The notes beneath the pieces are model-generated. The model saw only the letters and a program-made list of their open reading frames with translations. It did not search any database and was not told where the DNA came from. Shown one piece after another: positions 1 to 10,516 of a stretch of 64,000 nucleotides of DNA. How positions within the stretch are numbered: position 1 is the stretch's first letter; each line of letters starts with the position of its first letter. The stretch lies in contig JAKFDI010000035.1 of assembly GCA_036676235.1 (NCBI GenBank), positions 86,935 to 150,934 of the forward strand, written 5' to 3'. Source of the DNA: JAKFDI01 sp036676235 (lineage in GTDB: Bacteria; Pseudomonadota; Gammaproteobacteria; Burkholderiales; Burkholderiaceae_C). The translations under genes were made by a program, and so were the position numbers.

Positions 1-82
1 CGTGGCTGCATTTCCGTCGCGAACGCCGCGTGCCGCTGGCCGCCGCCGCTTGAAGCTCCATCGATTGTTTGACGCTCACACC

Positions 83-1666
<1,584 letters not shown>

Positions 1667-1781
1667 GTCACCATCGTTCCACGGTGTTCCCGAGCATCCC
1701 AGGACAACCCGATTTCTCTGTAGGGACAAGGACTTAGCGTCCCACGATGTTCCGCTGAGCCTCAAGACGCCTCATGCGTCC

Positions 1782-1861
1782 TGACGGTTGACCTGACGGT
1801 ATCCGGGCACCTAGGCTGGCAGGCCTGCGGCGATACCGTCAGACCCTATGACGGTATCCGG
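1782..1861. repeat. Left-end TGACGGTAT repeats (candidate integrase arm sites)
   Basis: TGACGGTATCCGG occurs at 1794-1806 and 1849-1861. Its 9-base core lies inverted at 1833-1841, and a partial copy TGACGGTTG lies at 1782-1790. The same core occurs three times near the right end of the island (63475-63537). The cluster lies between guaA and the integrase start, where arm-type integrase sites, excisionase sites or an int operator would be expected. Confidence 0.55.
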
Positions 1862-1891
1862 TCCTGCGTTCAGGGACGGATCGGAGACTTC

Positions 1892-3298
1892 ATGGACACC
1901 TCGGTGGATCGGGCCCGCGTTGGCGTGGCAGGCGCGAAGACGCGTCACGGATTGACCGAAGCCAAGCTGCGAGAACTGCCGCCTGGCGAGCGGGCGTACA
2001 AGGTCAGCGACGGTGGCAACGGTCTCTACGTCGTCGTCTCGCCCAGCGGCAGCAAGTCCTTCCGCTACGACTACCGGCTGAGCGGCCGACGCGAGACGCT
2101 GACCATCGGACGCCATGAGCCGATTGCCCGCCATGCCCAGCGCTTTCACCTGGCCTACGGCATGGATGTGACGCTGGAGGAGGCGCGCCTGCTGCTGGCT
2201 CGGGCACGTGTCGATGTCAGTTCTGGGCGGTCGCCGGCCCGGGCGAAGGTGGAGCAGCGCAGCGAGGTCGCCGACGCCATGAGCTTCGGGCGGTGGGCGA
2301 CGCGGTACTTCGAGTTCAAGTCCGACGCCAAGAGCGGCGCCGAGCGGCTGGCCGACAGCACGCTGTCATTGCGGCGTTCGATCTACGACCGCATCCTGGT
2401 CGGCCCGTTCGGGAAGCTGAACCTCGATGAAATCAAGCCGGTCGCGCTGGGTGAGTTGCTCGACCGGGTCAAGACTGATCGTGGGCCTGGTCCGGCTGTC
2501 CACGCCAGGGAACTGGTGTTGCAGGTCTACCGGTTCGCCGCTGGCAAGGGCGTCGATGTCGCCAATCCGGCTGAAGCGCTCGCGCGGAAGGCCTATGCCA
2601 CGTTTATCCCGCGTGAGCGCAACCTGAGCCGCCATGAAATCAAGGCGTTGCTCGACGGACTGGAGAAGACTGGGACCGCACCGACACTGCGGCTGGCTGT
2701 CCGGTTCTTGCTACTAACGGGTGTTCGCAAGGGCGAGTTCATCGGGGCCACTTGGTCGGAGGTGGACTGGGATAGGGCGCAGTGGCTGATCCCTGCTGAG
2801 CGAATGAAGGCAGGCAAGCCGCACACGGTGTACCTGGCCGAGCAGGCGCTGGACATCCTGATAACGCTCCGAACCTGCTTTCCTTCGAGCAGCTTCGTCC
2901 ACCCCAGCCGTTACGACTCCTCGGAGCCAATCAGTCAAGCCACGCTTAACCGGACGATCGCCGCGACGGTGGACCGGATCAACCAAGGTCGAACACAGGA
3001 TCAGGAGCCGTTTCTGCCGGTTTCGGTCCACGACCTGCGCCGAACGTTCTCGTCACGGCTCAACGACGCCCTCTTTCCGGAGACCTTGATAGAAGCCTGC
3101 CTGGCCCACCGGAAGAAGGACCAAGTCGCCGCAGCCTATAACCATGCGCGCTTGTCCGGGCCGAGGCGGGTGCTTATGCAAGTGTGGGCGGACATGCTGG
3201 ACTGCTGGATGCGTGGCGAAAGCGCCAGGGACGCCATCGTCTTCGGCAAGGCGAAGATTGATGCGGCGGCGCACGACGCAGAAAGCATGAACTTGTAG
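1892..3298 (+). CDS. Tyrosine recombinase (P4-type integrase)
   Basis: This is the site-specific recombinase expected to integrate and excise the island at guaA. The N-terminal region resembles the DUF4102 arm-binding domain (KLRELPPGERAYKVSDGGNG and following). A SAM-like core-binding region sits in the middle. The C-terminal catalytic domain has the arginine in LLTGVRKGEF (near residue 279), HDLRR (near 380), a histidine in LAHRKKDQ and the tyrosine in AAAYNHA (near 416). The length of 468 residues is usual for P4-like integrases. It reads away from guaA with about 225 bases of repeat-bearing DNA before its ATG. No in-frame damage is seen, so it is likely active. Confidence 0.93.
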   Translation: MDTSVDRARVGVAGAKTRHGLTEAKLRELPPGERAYKVSDGGNGLYVVVSPSGSKSFRYDYRLSGRRETLTIGRHEPIARHAQRFHLAYGMDVTLEEARLLLARARVDVSSGRSPARAKVEQRSEVADAMSFGRWATRYFEFKSDAKSGAERLADSTLSLRRSIYDRILVGPFGKLNLDEIKPVALGELLDRVKTDRGPGPAVHARELVLQVYRFAAGKGVDVANPAEALARKAYATFIPRERNLSRHEIKALLDGLEKTGTAPTLRLAVRFLLLTGVRKGEFIGATWSEVDWDRAQWLIPAERMKAGKPHTVYLAEQALDILITLRTCFPSSSFVHPSRYDSSEPISQATLNRTIAATVDRINQGRTQDQEPFLPVSVHDLRRTFSSRLNDALFPETLIEACLAHRKKDQVAAAYNHARLSGPRRVLMQVWADMLDCWMRGESARDAIVFGKAKIDAAAHDAESMNL

Positions 3299-3716
3299 GG
3301 CGACCGGCCCAGTGTCGGTTCGCGCTGCTGGCAGTCCGACGTAGACAGTCCGTCCACGGCGTCCGAATTGGTGAGCTGCAAGTCGTGAAGGCTTGTAGTC
3401 AGGGCATGTCCCCCGCTGCGCAGGGCCGGGCTGTTGCGCTGCGCGGCGAGCCGCGTACGTCTCGCCCCTGGCGGGCGGCCATCCCTCACGCGACACGATC
3501 AGGCCGGCGCGGCCGGCCGACATCACAACGGTGAGGTGGTGAGCGGGGAGGGCTTGCCGTGTCGACCCACGCTACCACGGCGTTCTCGCCGTCAAGGTCT
3601 GCGCGCTCGCGCGGCGAGCGCTTGCGCCCTGCGGTCGTCTTCGAACCCTGACGGCTGCGCTGCGTCGTGGTGCTCCGGTCTCGGGCAATCCCGCCCGATC
3701 CAGACCGGAGTTCATC
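3299..3716. other. Intergenic region between integrase and radC
   Basis: These 418 GC-rich bases contain no convincing gene. A short palindromic run (GGCCGGCGCGGCCGGCC, near 3500) is the only visible structure. It presumably holds the radC promoter, which I cannot pinpoint. Confidence 0.4.
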
Positions 3717-4238
3717 ATGGCGCTGTCTTCCATCTCTTCGATCGATGCTGTCTCGTCGCATGTTCTGCTGGTGCGCGAACTCGACGGCCAGTACCGTGCG
3801 GCCCGAGCCGACGAAGTGCTGCGACAGGCCCGCTGCGTCCTGTCGCGGCGGGTGCGGCGCGGTGCCACCTTGTCATCGCCGCAGGCGGTGAAGGACTATC
3901 TGTGCGTGCAGCTCGGGGCGCTGGAGCACGAGGTGTTCACCGTCATCTTCCTGGATGCACAGAACCGGCTGATCGCGCTGAAGGAGATGTTCCGCGGCAC
4001 GGTGACACAGACCTCGGTGTACCCGCGTGAGGTGGTCAAGGAAGCGCTGGCGTTCAATGCGGCCGCCGTGATCCTGGCGCACAACCATCCGTCCGGTGCG
4101 GCCGAGCCGAGCCGGGCCGACGAGTACCTGACGCAGTCGCTCAAGACGGCGCTGCTGCTGGTCGACGTGCGGGTGCTCGATCACCTGGTGGTGGCCGGCG
4201 CTGAGACCTGTTCGTTCGCCGAGCGCGGACTTCTCTGA
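3717..4238 (+). CDS. radC: RadC-family JAB/MPN domain protein
   Basis: A RadC-like protein of 173 residues, common on plasmids and genomic islands. The JAMM metal-binding motif is present as HNHPSG (His near residue 122) followed by the aspartate of SRADEYLTQ. The upstream glutamate lies in EHEVFTVIFLD. The N-terminal HhH domain of long chromosomal RadC proteins is absent, as is usual for the mobile short form. Biochemical function is unproven; roles in DNA repair or metal-dependent isopeptidase-like activity have been proposed. It lies between the integrase and SSB, a typical island backbone position. Confidence 0.88.
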   Translation: MALSSISSIDAVSSHVLLVRELDGQYRAARADEVLRQARCVLSRRVRRGATLSSPQAVKDYLCVQLGALEHEVFTVIFLDAQNRLIALKEMFRGTVTQTSVYPREVVKEALAFNAAAVILAHNHPSGAAEPSRADEYLTQSLKTALLLVDVRVLDHLVVAGAETCSFAERGLL

Positions 4239-4746
4239 GTCCGCGGGGCGGCGCGGCGCCGCCCCATCCCGACCACTGCAACGCCGCACGCGACCGGGCC
4301 ATTGCTTGTCCTGGTGCCCGGAATGCGTCGAAGCGCTCGCAGCGGCTCGACCGCCGCGCCAGTCGCTCACCTTCGGCTCGCTTGGTGTCACGTCGGCCGC
4401 AGAGCCGCCGCTGCTCGTGTCGTTGCGCGCGGCTTCGCTGTGCTGCGCCGCCCGCTGTGGAGGCAGCCCGTGCGCCAGTCGTCCCACCGCGCTCCCCCCA
4501 CGGCGCCCCCGTCGGCAGGCGAGGGGGACTTGTGGGGGGATCTTTCAGGCGGTGGGCCGGGAAACTGGCTCACTGCTTCGGCTGCTGTTGAACCCACCCA
4601 TCCCCCACCCCTTCCCGTGAGGGAAGGGGCCGTGCCCACCCCCCGCCCGCCCGTGGGCGGGAGCGAGGAAGTCCGAGCGAGAGGATCAGTCTTCAAGGGC
4701 GATCCGGTTCGGAGCCCGGCTGATCTCTCACGCAAGGAGAGACATC
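4239..4746. other. Intergenic region with two GC-rich hairpins
   Basis: No gene is supported in these 508 bases. Near the right end lie two perfect inverted repeats. CCCCTTCCC and GGGAAGGGG (4608-4629) are separated by 4 bases, and CCCGCCC and GGGCGGG (4646-4661) by 2 bases. They could be terminator-like or mRNA-stabilising stems ahead of ssb. Neither is followed by a clear T run. Confidence 0.5.
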
Positions 4747-5181
4747 ATGGCCAACGTTCAAGTCATCCAGCGTCACGCGCACCTGGCGAGCAGCGTCAAG
4801 CTGGATTTCGTCAACGGCAGCGAAGGCAAGATCGCCCGCGCGGTGCTCACCGCCATCAGCAACACCCGCCGCGGATCCGGCGAGTCGCGCGAGGAAGAGG
4901 CCACCGCGATCCAGTGGACCCTGTGGGGCAAGCAGGCCGAGAACGCCGCCGCGCACCTGATCAAAGGTTCGCACGTCAACGTCATCGGCCACCTGCGCAA
5001 CAACAACTATCCGAGCGCCGATGGCGGCACGGTCTTCGCGCTCGCATTCACCTGCGAGGAGATCGATTACCTCGACATCCGCGCCACCAAGGACGCACGC
5101 GTCGCGCACCGGGAGTTCGTTGCCGACATGGAAGCGCACGAGCCGGTAGAACACGAGCCGCGCCGCGCCGCCGCGCGCTGA
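4747..5181 (+). CDS. ssb: Single-stranded DNA-binding protein
   Basis: An OB-fold single-stranded DNA-binding protein of 144 residues. The stretch IQWTLWGKQAENAAAHLIKG and the following VNVIGHLRNNNY match the SSB core strands. It lacks the long Gly/Pro tail and the acidic DDDIPF-type tip of chromosomal SSB, as often in island-encoded versions. AAGGAGA lies just before the ATG. It probably coats single-stranded DNA during transfer or recombination, as inferred from its neighbours. Confidence 0.88.
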   Translation: MANVQVIQRHAHLASSVKLDFVNGSEGKIARAVLTAISNTRRGSGESREEEATAIQWTLWGKQAENAAAHLIKGSHVNVIGHLRNNNYPSADGGTVFALAFTCEEIDYLDIRATKDARVAHREFVADMEAHEPVEHEPRRAAAR

Positions 5182-5244
5182 AGCCAAGCCGCGCCGGGTG
5201 GGGCGACGCCTCAGCCGGCCAGATCCCTCATCGTCAGGAGATTC

Positions 5245-6096
5245 ATGATGAATGCCGCACTAGCCACCCGTTTTGCGAACAGCACCCACGTGCTTCGCCG
5301 CGATCTGCCGCTGACCGAAGACGAGATGCGCCGCACCGCGCCGTCGATCTTCGCGCAGGGCAAGCACACCAGCCGCTCCGAGCGCTACACCTACATTCCG
5401 ACCATCGACGTGCTGCGGGGTCTGCGCCGCGAGGGCTTCGAGCCCTTCATGGTCGCGCAAGGTCACAGCCGCGTCGAAGGCAAGACCGAGTACACCAAGC
5501 ACCTGATCCGCATGCGCCACGCCGGTCAAGCGCAGGCCCGGCCGGAGGCCAACGAGATCATTCTCATCAACAGCCACGATGGGGCGAGCAGCTATCAGAT
5601 GCTCGCTGGGCTATTCCGATTTGTCTGCTGCAACGGCCTGGTGGTGGGCGAGGTGGTGGACGACATCCGCATCCCGCACAAGGGCAACATCCAGGGCGAG
5701 GTGATCGAAGGGGCGTTTCGTGTGCTCGACGAGTTCGAGTCGGTGGAGGAACACACCGAGGCGATGAAGGCGCTGCAGCTTCGGCCGCCCGAGGAGATCG
5801 CCTTTGCGACGGCAGCACTGGCGCTGCGCTTCGGCGAGCGCACGGCGGAGGAGGGCGGCTGCCATCGGCCGGCCCCGGTCACCGCTGAGCAATTGGTCGA
5901 GGCACGCCGGCCCGAGGACATTGGCCACAGCCTGTGGACCACGTTCCAGCGCGTGCAGGAGAACGTGATCCGCGGGGGTCAGCCCGGCCGCAGTGCACAA
6001 GGGCGCCGGCTGCAGACCCGGCCGGTCGGCAGCATCGACCGCGGGGTGAGCCTGAACCGCGCGCTGTGGATCGAACACGCCGCGATGGCCTCGTGA
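5245..6096 (+). CDS. DUF932 domain-containing protein
   Basis: A 283-residue protein of the DUF932 family, found mostly on plasmids, phages and integrative elements and of unknown biochemical role. Characteristic stretches are TYIPTIDVLRGLRREGFEP near the N-terminus and EIILINSHDGASSYQMLAG in the middle. Two ATGs occur in tandem (5245 and 5248). The GGAG at 5237-5240 gives better spacing to the second. The gene follows ssb with 63 bases between, suggesting a small operon. No damage is visible. Confidence 0.85.
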   Translation: MMNAALATRFANSTHVLRRDLPLTEDEMRRTAPSIFAQGKHTSRSERYTYIPTIDVLRGLRREGFEPFMVAQGHSRVEGKTEYTKHLIRMRHAGQAQARPEANEIILINSHDGASSYQMLAGLFRFVCCNGLVVGEVVDDIRIPHKGNIQGEVIEGAFRVLDEFESVEEHTEAMKALQLRPPEEIAFATAALALRFGERTAEEGGCHRPAPVTAEQLVEARRPEDIGHSLWTTFQRVQENVIRGGQPGRSAQGRRLQTRPVGSIDRGVSLNRALWIEHAAMAS

Positions 6097-6357
6097 CACG
6101 CGCAAGCCCTTCAGGCCGCGCAGGCCGGCGCGCAGGCTTTCGCGCGGCTGCTGATGCTGGCCGAGGAGCACGACTCCGGCCGGACGCGCGCATCGCTCGC
6201 TTCCTGGCCGCCAGTTACAACGGCCAGGCCTGCCAGCTCGACCTGTTCGAGCTGCGCGCCGTGGACATCGCGATCAGCAACGACATGCTGTGCTGTCTGG
6301 ATGCCCTGCGCTGGGGCCGGGCCGATCTGCACACGCTCATCCCCGACGCCTTGACCG
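6097..6357 (+). pseudogene. Frameshifted DUF7673-like remnant
   Basis: Two adjacent frames together resemble the small DUF7673 proteins that often follow DUF932 genes. The first reads QALQAAQAGAQAFARLLMLA to HDSGR. After a frame change near 6184 the second reads IARFLAASYNGQACQLDLFE and on to HTLIPDA. No start codon is visible after the DUF932 stop, and the C-terminus runs into the convergent gene at 6374. Start loss, a frameshift and probable 3' truncation indicate a dead gene. The family assignment rests on recalled resemblance. Confidence 0.55.
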
Positions 6358-6373
6358 TTCGATCTGCCGTCTC

Positions 6374-6823
6374 TCACCGTGCCCATAGAACGACCGTCAG
6401 CATCCAGGTGGCCGCGGACGCCGTTGCCGCGGCTGCAGCATGGGTCAGCCACAGATCCCAGCGTCGTTGCGGTCGCTCGTGTAGCGACTTCAGGCGCTGC
6501 AGCGCGGCGCCGAGCTCGGCGCCGAAGGCGACCCTCGCCGCATCGGCCATGGCACGACTCTGCAAGTCGGCCGACCGCCGTGCAGCCTCGTCGGTGTGCG
6601 CCAGGATGTGCTTCACCGCCACGACCTTGGCCTTCTCGGTCAGGGTCGCAACCTGGGACTCGAACGCGGCCAACTGACCGGCGAGTCCGCTGTGGGCGTC
6701 TGCGAGCGCCTGGCGCGACTGATCCAGTGCCGGCGCCAACGCCTCGACCTGTCGAATCAGCTTCGCAGCCTCTCCGAGGGCCTCGACGATGAGCGCCTCC
6801 CGCGTGGTGTTCGGGTTCATCAT
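6374..6823 (-). CDS. StbC-like protein with C-terminal membrane segment
   Basis: Third gene of a leftward stbABC-like operon. The protein of 149 residues has a long helical, Ala/Gln-rich middle likely to form a coiled coil, and one hydrophobic segment at the C-terminus (WLTHAAAAATASAATWMLTV). The start at 6823 overlaps the stop of the stbB-like gene by ATGA, so translation is coupled; a second ATG follows directly. StbC is part of the plasmid stability and transfer module described on R388-like plasmids. Identification rests on position and architecture rather than a recognisable motif. Confidence 0.55.
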   Translation of the reverse strand: MMNPNTTREALIVEALGEAAKLIRQVEALAPALDQSRQALADAHSGLAGQLAAFESQVATLTEKAKVVAVKHILAHTDEAARRSADLQSRAMADAARVAFGAELGAALQRLKSLHERPQRRWDLWLTHAAAAATASAATWMLTVVLWAR

Positions 6824-7560
6824 GCGGCCGGCATCGCTGCTTCGCCCGACTGATGTGCCAGGAGGTGCAGATCCAGCGCCGCGAAGCACGCGTCGAGTTC
6901 AGGAATCACACCCCGGGCGAGACGCTGGGTCGCCAGACGCTGCGCCAGCGCCAGTTTGTCCGGCTGAGTGCTGGCCTTGGCGATCGCCGCCTTGTAGTCG
7001 GTGCGGTCGGCAGCCAGCCCGGCCAGGGGCTGACCGGTGCCACGAACGAGCGCGTACACCTCGTTGAACGAGATGAACGCGGCCAGGCGGGGCTGCGCCA
7101 CGCCCGACGAGGCGCAATACGCGAGGAGCGTATCGAATGTGCGGTCGATCGGGCTGTCGTCGTCGACCTGATTGAACACCAGGCGCAGCCTCTGCGGCGG
7201 AACGCCGATACGTGCCAACTCCGCCAGCGTGGCCGCCGTGTCCTGCTGCTGCTTGCGCGCCGGCACCGTGGGCACGATGAAGCCGTCGAAGTCCTCCTGG
7301 CTGTCGCGGTAGCGCCGCATCATCTTGAGCAACTCTTCGACATTGCTCGCGCCGATGTCGATCACGACGTTGTCGACGCTCTGCAGGAACTCCTGCAGTT
7401 GCGCGAACTGCCGACCGCGGATCGTCACTGATTGGCCGTCGTCGGCATTGATGCTCTCGACCGCGACGACCTGGCAGCCGCGGATCCGAGGGGCGAGCAA
7501 GTGATGGGCCACCGTGGTCTTGCCGACGTTGCCCGAGAAGTTGATGACGGCGAGTCTCAT
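6820..7560 (-). CDS. stbB: StbB-like ParA/MinD-type ATPase
   Basis: A 246-residue P-loop protein with a deviant Walker A motif FSGNVGKTT near the N-terminus and VVIDIGASN as the likely Walker B strand. This matches StbB-family ATPases, which work with StbA in plasmid maintenance and conjugation. The gene overlaps stbA-like (stop and start within 4 bases) and stbC-like (ATGA), forming a tight three-gene operon. The operon is divergent from the mobilisation genes across a probable oriT, the same arrangement as in mobilisable plasmids. On an integrated island it may help position or transfer the excised form. Confidence 0.75.
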   Translation of the reverse strand: MRLAVINFSGNVGKTTVAHHLLAPRIRGCQVVAVESINADDGQSVTIRGRQFAQLQEFLQSVDNVVIDIGASNVEELLKMMRRYRDSQEDFDGFIVPTVPARKQQQDTAATLAELARIGVPPQRLRLVFNQVDDDSPIDRTFDTLLAYCASSGVAQPRLAAFISFNEVYALVRGTGQPLAGLAADRTDYKAAIAKASTQPDKLALAQRLATQRLARGVIPELDACFAALDLHLLAHQSGEAAMPAA

Positions 7561-7976
7561 GCGGTCTCCTTGGCTGGAAGCAGTGGGTTGCTGGGGTGGG
7601 CGTTGAAGAACGCTTCGGCGATCTCGCGGCCAGTGGTGCCTGTCGAGGAAGGCGGCTCTGTGGCCAGTACCTTGGGCGTGGGCGACGACGGAGCATCAGG
7701 CGTCTGAGACTTCGGCCGAGCCTGCGGAACAACGCGGACGGTCTGCCGCTCATGCCTGCGTACTTCCCGCCTCAGCGTGCACTCGCTCAGCGCGATGCCA
7801 ACGTCGGCGAGCGCCTCCCGGATCGCTTCGTACGTGTAGCCCTCGACACGCAGGCGCACGATCTCGAAGGCATGCGCCGCGGCTTTTCGGTCAGCGCGTC
7901 CGGGCGGGCGTTTGGGTTGCAGTTGCACGATGGCCCCGCTGTCGCGACACAAGCAATCTAGGCGCGTGCAGGCCAC
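7557..7976 (-). CDS. StbA-like DNA-binding protein
   Basis: A 139-residue basic protein. Residues about 30-70 (AFEIVRLRVEGYTYEAIREA and following) look like a helix-turn-helix. The C-terminal half is Pro/Ser-rich and probably unstructured. By position it is the StbA equivalent, a repressor that binds direct repeats near the oriT. The region upstream contains at least seven GTCG(C/G)CT-type heptamers that could be its sites. The first possible start is GTG at 7976; GTG at 7928 is an alternative with a G-rich site upstream. Confidence 0.6.
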   Translation of the reverse strand: MACTRLDCLCRDSGAIVQLQPKRPPGRADRKAAAHAFEIVRLRVEGYTYEAIREALADVGIALSECTLRREVRRHERQTVRVVPQARPKSQTPDAPSSPTPKVLATEPPSSTGTTGREIAEAFFNAHPSNPLLPAKETA

Positions 7977-8349
7977 CAGGCCGCGATGACTTTCGTCGGT
8001 AAATCAGCGGCTCCGCGGCGGCTCTTCGGCGGCTTTCGCGTCAGGTGCCGTCGCTTGGCAGTCGCCTTCCCGTCAGCTCAGCGGCACGCGATGTCGAATG
8101 CCGGTCGGCTCGTCTCGCATGCGTCGGCTGAGCGTCGCCTGGCCGGCGCATCGGCGACATGTCCCGTCGCCTTTGCGTCGCCTTTGAGGCGTACGCCGGC
8201 ATGCCGTGGCCGGCGTTTCGATGATTCGGGCCTCGAAATCATCGGTCTCGTGACCTCGATCGAGGCCAATACTGAATGCGTAGGTGAGTGCAGAGATAGG
8301 CGCGGTGGCGCCGTTGTCTGACACGCTCCGCATGTCAGGAGGCTCGGGT
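7977..8349. promoter_or_regulatory. Candidate oriT and StbA-type operator region
   Basis: This 373-base divergent spacer separates the stb-like operon from the relaxase genes, the usual place for an oriT. It contains repeated heptamers: GTCGCTT at 8050, GTCGCCT at 8061, GTCGGCT at 8104 and 8123, and GTCGCCT at 8134, 8166 and 8177. The 11-mer CGTCGCCTTTG is tandemly duplicated at 8165-8186. A short palindrome CCTCGATCGAGG lies near 8260. AGGAGG at 8337-8342 is the ribosome site of the next gene. The nick site itself cannot be assigned by eye. Confidence 0.5.
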
Positions 8350-8928
8350 ATGGCACCCTCATCACGTGATCGCATCAGCGTCGATTTGCAAGGACTGAAG
8401 GCCGTGCTCTTCGAACGCGCTCAGGCCCTCGGCGTTTCGCCCTCAGGCTTGGTGCGCAAGGTCCTGGCCGAGGCTCTGGTGCAGTCAGAAGGAATCAACA
8501 GCGATCAGCCCACTCCGAGCTGTCTCGCGGGCAATGGCGACCGCGTGCGGCTGTGCTTGCGCATGAGCCGCGAGCAAGCTCGCTCGACATTGGAGGGCGC
8601 GCGCCGCGCCGGCGTGAACCCAGGCAACTATGTCGGCAGCTTGGTGGCCGGTGTGCCCGTCCTGTTGGGTACAGGCAGCCGAACCGACCATCTGGCCGCG
8701 TTGATCGCATCGAGTGCCGAGCTGTCGACGTTCAGCCGAAATCTTCACCACTTGGCTGTGTTGCTGCGTCAGGGCGCGTTCCGTCCGGCGGAGGAATACC
8801 GGCCCATGCTGCAGACGCTGGGCGCCGATGTTCGGGCGCATTTGGCTTTGGCGGCAGGTGTGCTGGCCGGCCTGCGCCCGAGCACCAACAGCTCGGGCTT
8901 GCGCGCGGGCCGATCGACAAACCCCTGA
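8350..8928 (+). CDS. MobC-like relaxosome accessory protein
   Basis: A protein of 192 residues preceding the relaxase by 16 bases. The N-terminal part resembles a ribbon-helix-helix region (RISVDLQGLKAVLFERAQAL). The C-terminal part has the stretch LAALIASSAELSTFSRNLHH typical of MobC/MbeC accessory proteins that assist nicking. The start at ATG 8350 is chosen because AGGAGG lies 7 bases upstream; the frame is open further upstream without a comparable site. Confidence 0.7.
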   Translation: MAPSSRDRISVDLQGLKAVLFERAQALGVSPSGLVRKVLAEALVQSEGINSDQPTPSCLAGNGDRVRLCLRMSREQARSTLEGARRAGVNPGNYVGSLVAGVPVLLGTGSRTDHLAALIASSAELSTFSRNLHHLAVLLRQGAFRPAEEYRPMLQTLGADVRAHLALAAGVLAGLRPSTNSSGLRAGRSTNP

Positions 8929-8944
8929 CAACCAGGAACATGCG

Positions 8945-9934
8945 ATGCCTCACGCACAGAACATCGACGGCGTCCTGCTCCAATGGGGCGACCGGCTCTT
9001 CTACCCCGGCAACCGCATCGTCCAGGTCCCGCCACAGCCGAAGCTCAGCGGCTTGGCCGCGCAGCAGCGCGCGGCAATGATCCGCCAGCGTATCGAAGCC
9101 ACCGTGATTCGCCGCGCGCCGCAGGTGATGGTCAAAGTCACGGGAGGTGGGCGCGGCATGAAGGCAATTGCCGCGCACTTCCGCTACATCAGCAAGAACG
9201 GCCGGCTGGAGATCGGGGACCAGCGCGGCGAAACGATGCGAGGCAAGGACACCTTGCGCGACCTGGCCGATGAGTGGCGCTTCGGTGGCTCACTGATTCC
9301 CGATGAAGCTGAACCCGGTCATCGGCGCGAGGCCTACAACATCATGCTGTCGATGCCGCGTGGCACGGACCCGCTGACGGTGCAGCGCGCCGCGCGTGAG
9401 TTTGCGCAGGCCGAGTTGGCCGATCACAAGTATGTGATGGTCCTGCACGATCACCAGGCCAACCCGCATGTACACATCAGCGTGCGCGCGGAGTCAAGGC
9501 ACGGCAACCGCCTCAACCCGCGCAAGGCCGACCTGCACCGTTGGCGGGAAGCCTTCGCCGAGAAGCTGCGCGATCACGGCGTCGAGGCTGAGGCAACGCG
9601 ACAGGCGACGCGCGGACGCAGCCGCAACTTCGACCCGCTATGGCGCGTCAAGGCGAAGAGGGACGGTCGGCTGCGCACGAGCCGGTCGACGACGAAGCGC
9701 AGTGCAAACACGATGGCGACCCGCGCGGCGGCAGTCGATGCTTGGCGAGAGATTGCGCGAGCGTTGGCAGCGTCGGGCGACAAGTCTGACCAGGACTTGG
9801 CGCGATCTGTCTCCAAGTATGTTGATGAGATGCCGGTCTTTGCTGAAGCCGGCCGTCCGAAGGGGACAGAGCTTTCCGTCGAAAAGATCAGGCTCGTGGA
9901 ACACGCGGCTCGAGGGCCGTTCCATGAACGCTGA
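8945..9934 (+). CDS. Relaxase / mobilisation nuclease (MOBP-type)
   Basis: A 329-residue relaxase that should nick the oriT and lead transfer of the strand. The likely catalytic tyrosine is in HFRYISKNG (about residue 81). The metal-binding histidine motif is HDHQANPHVHI (about residues 168-178), typical of the VirD2/MobP class. The C-terminal third is basic and has no helicase or primase domain. The start at 8945 follows AGGAACA and matches the end of the MobC-like gene. No coupling protein or mating-pair genes follow, so transfer must rely on a helper element. Confidence 0.88.
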   Translation: MPHAQNIDGVLLQWGDRLFYPGNRIVQVPPQPKLSGLAAQQRAAMIRQRIEATVIRRAPQVMVKVTGGGRGMKAIAAHFRYISKNGRLEIGDQRGETMRGKDTLRDLADEWRFGGSLIPDEAEPGHRREAYNIMLSMPRGTDPLTVQRAAREFAQAELADHKYVMVLHDHQANPHVHISVRAESRHGNRLNPRKADLHRWREAFAEKLRDHGVEAEATRQATRGRSRNFDPLWRVKAKRDGRLRTSRSTTKRSANTMATRAAAVDAWREIARALAASGDKSDQDLARSVSKYVDEMPVFAEAGRPKGTELSVEKIRLVEHAARGPFHER

Positions 9935-10093
9935 GCGATGGTGTCTCGACTGTGGACTCGACCGTAAACTGAAAATATCCGCGAAGACTCGTCTTCCGAC
10001 CGGCGGCTGAAGACTGTATGCAGTCGTTCGATTCGCCCGGTCGACCGACAGGTCTTACCAAGCGGACTCTCCGAAGAGCCGCAGTTTCCAGCG

Positions 10094-10390
10094 TACCCCA
10101 CCAATCGTTACAGAGCTCGATCAAGCCGTTGAGGTAGGCGACGTGGTTCGTCGCGTTGCAGGTCACATCCGCGTTGCCGTCCAACAGTGTGTACCTGCTC
10201 ATTCGCGCATACGAATGCGGAGCGGTCTGCGTTGCTCAGCCAATTTGATCGTGTTGACCATTGACTCGACGCTGAAGGACCGAACCTGTCGTTCGGAACG
10301 TCGTAGATGAGCGCCTCGATGTAGTAAGAAGGCCCGACGCCGTCCTCAAGAATTCCGCGTTCGATGGGCTTATGCCCCCTGGGTCCCGTT
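10094..10390 (-). pseudogene. Nucleotidyltransferase C-terminal remnant
   Basis: Pieces in different frames match the C-terminus of a conserved nucleotidyltransferase family related to SMODS-type enzymes. They are GPSYYIEALIYDVPNDRFG, then SVESMVNTIK in another frame, then NWLSNADRSAFVCANE, then YTLLDGNADVTC to LIELCNDW in a further frame. At least three frameshifts separate these, and the catalytic N-terminal domain is missing. It lies at the edge of the defence block, so it may be what remains of an older defence gene. The family is recalled from typical sequences. Confidence 0.65.
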
Positions 10391-10516
10391 CTCATCGCAG
10401 GCAGTGGGCGAGCGTGATCGTTAGAACTTGTTACAGTTGGCGGGCGATCTTCTGGGCTGCTCAGTGCTGAAAGATGACGTGCCGTGCCAGTGTTGCGCGG
10501 ATACAAGGAGGAAGAC

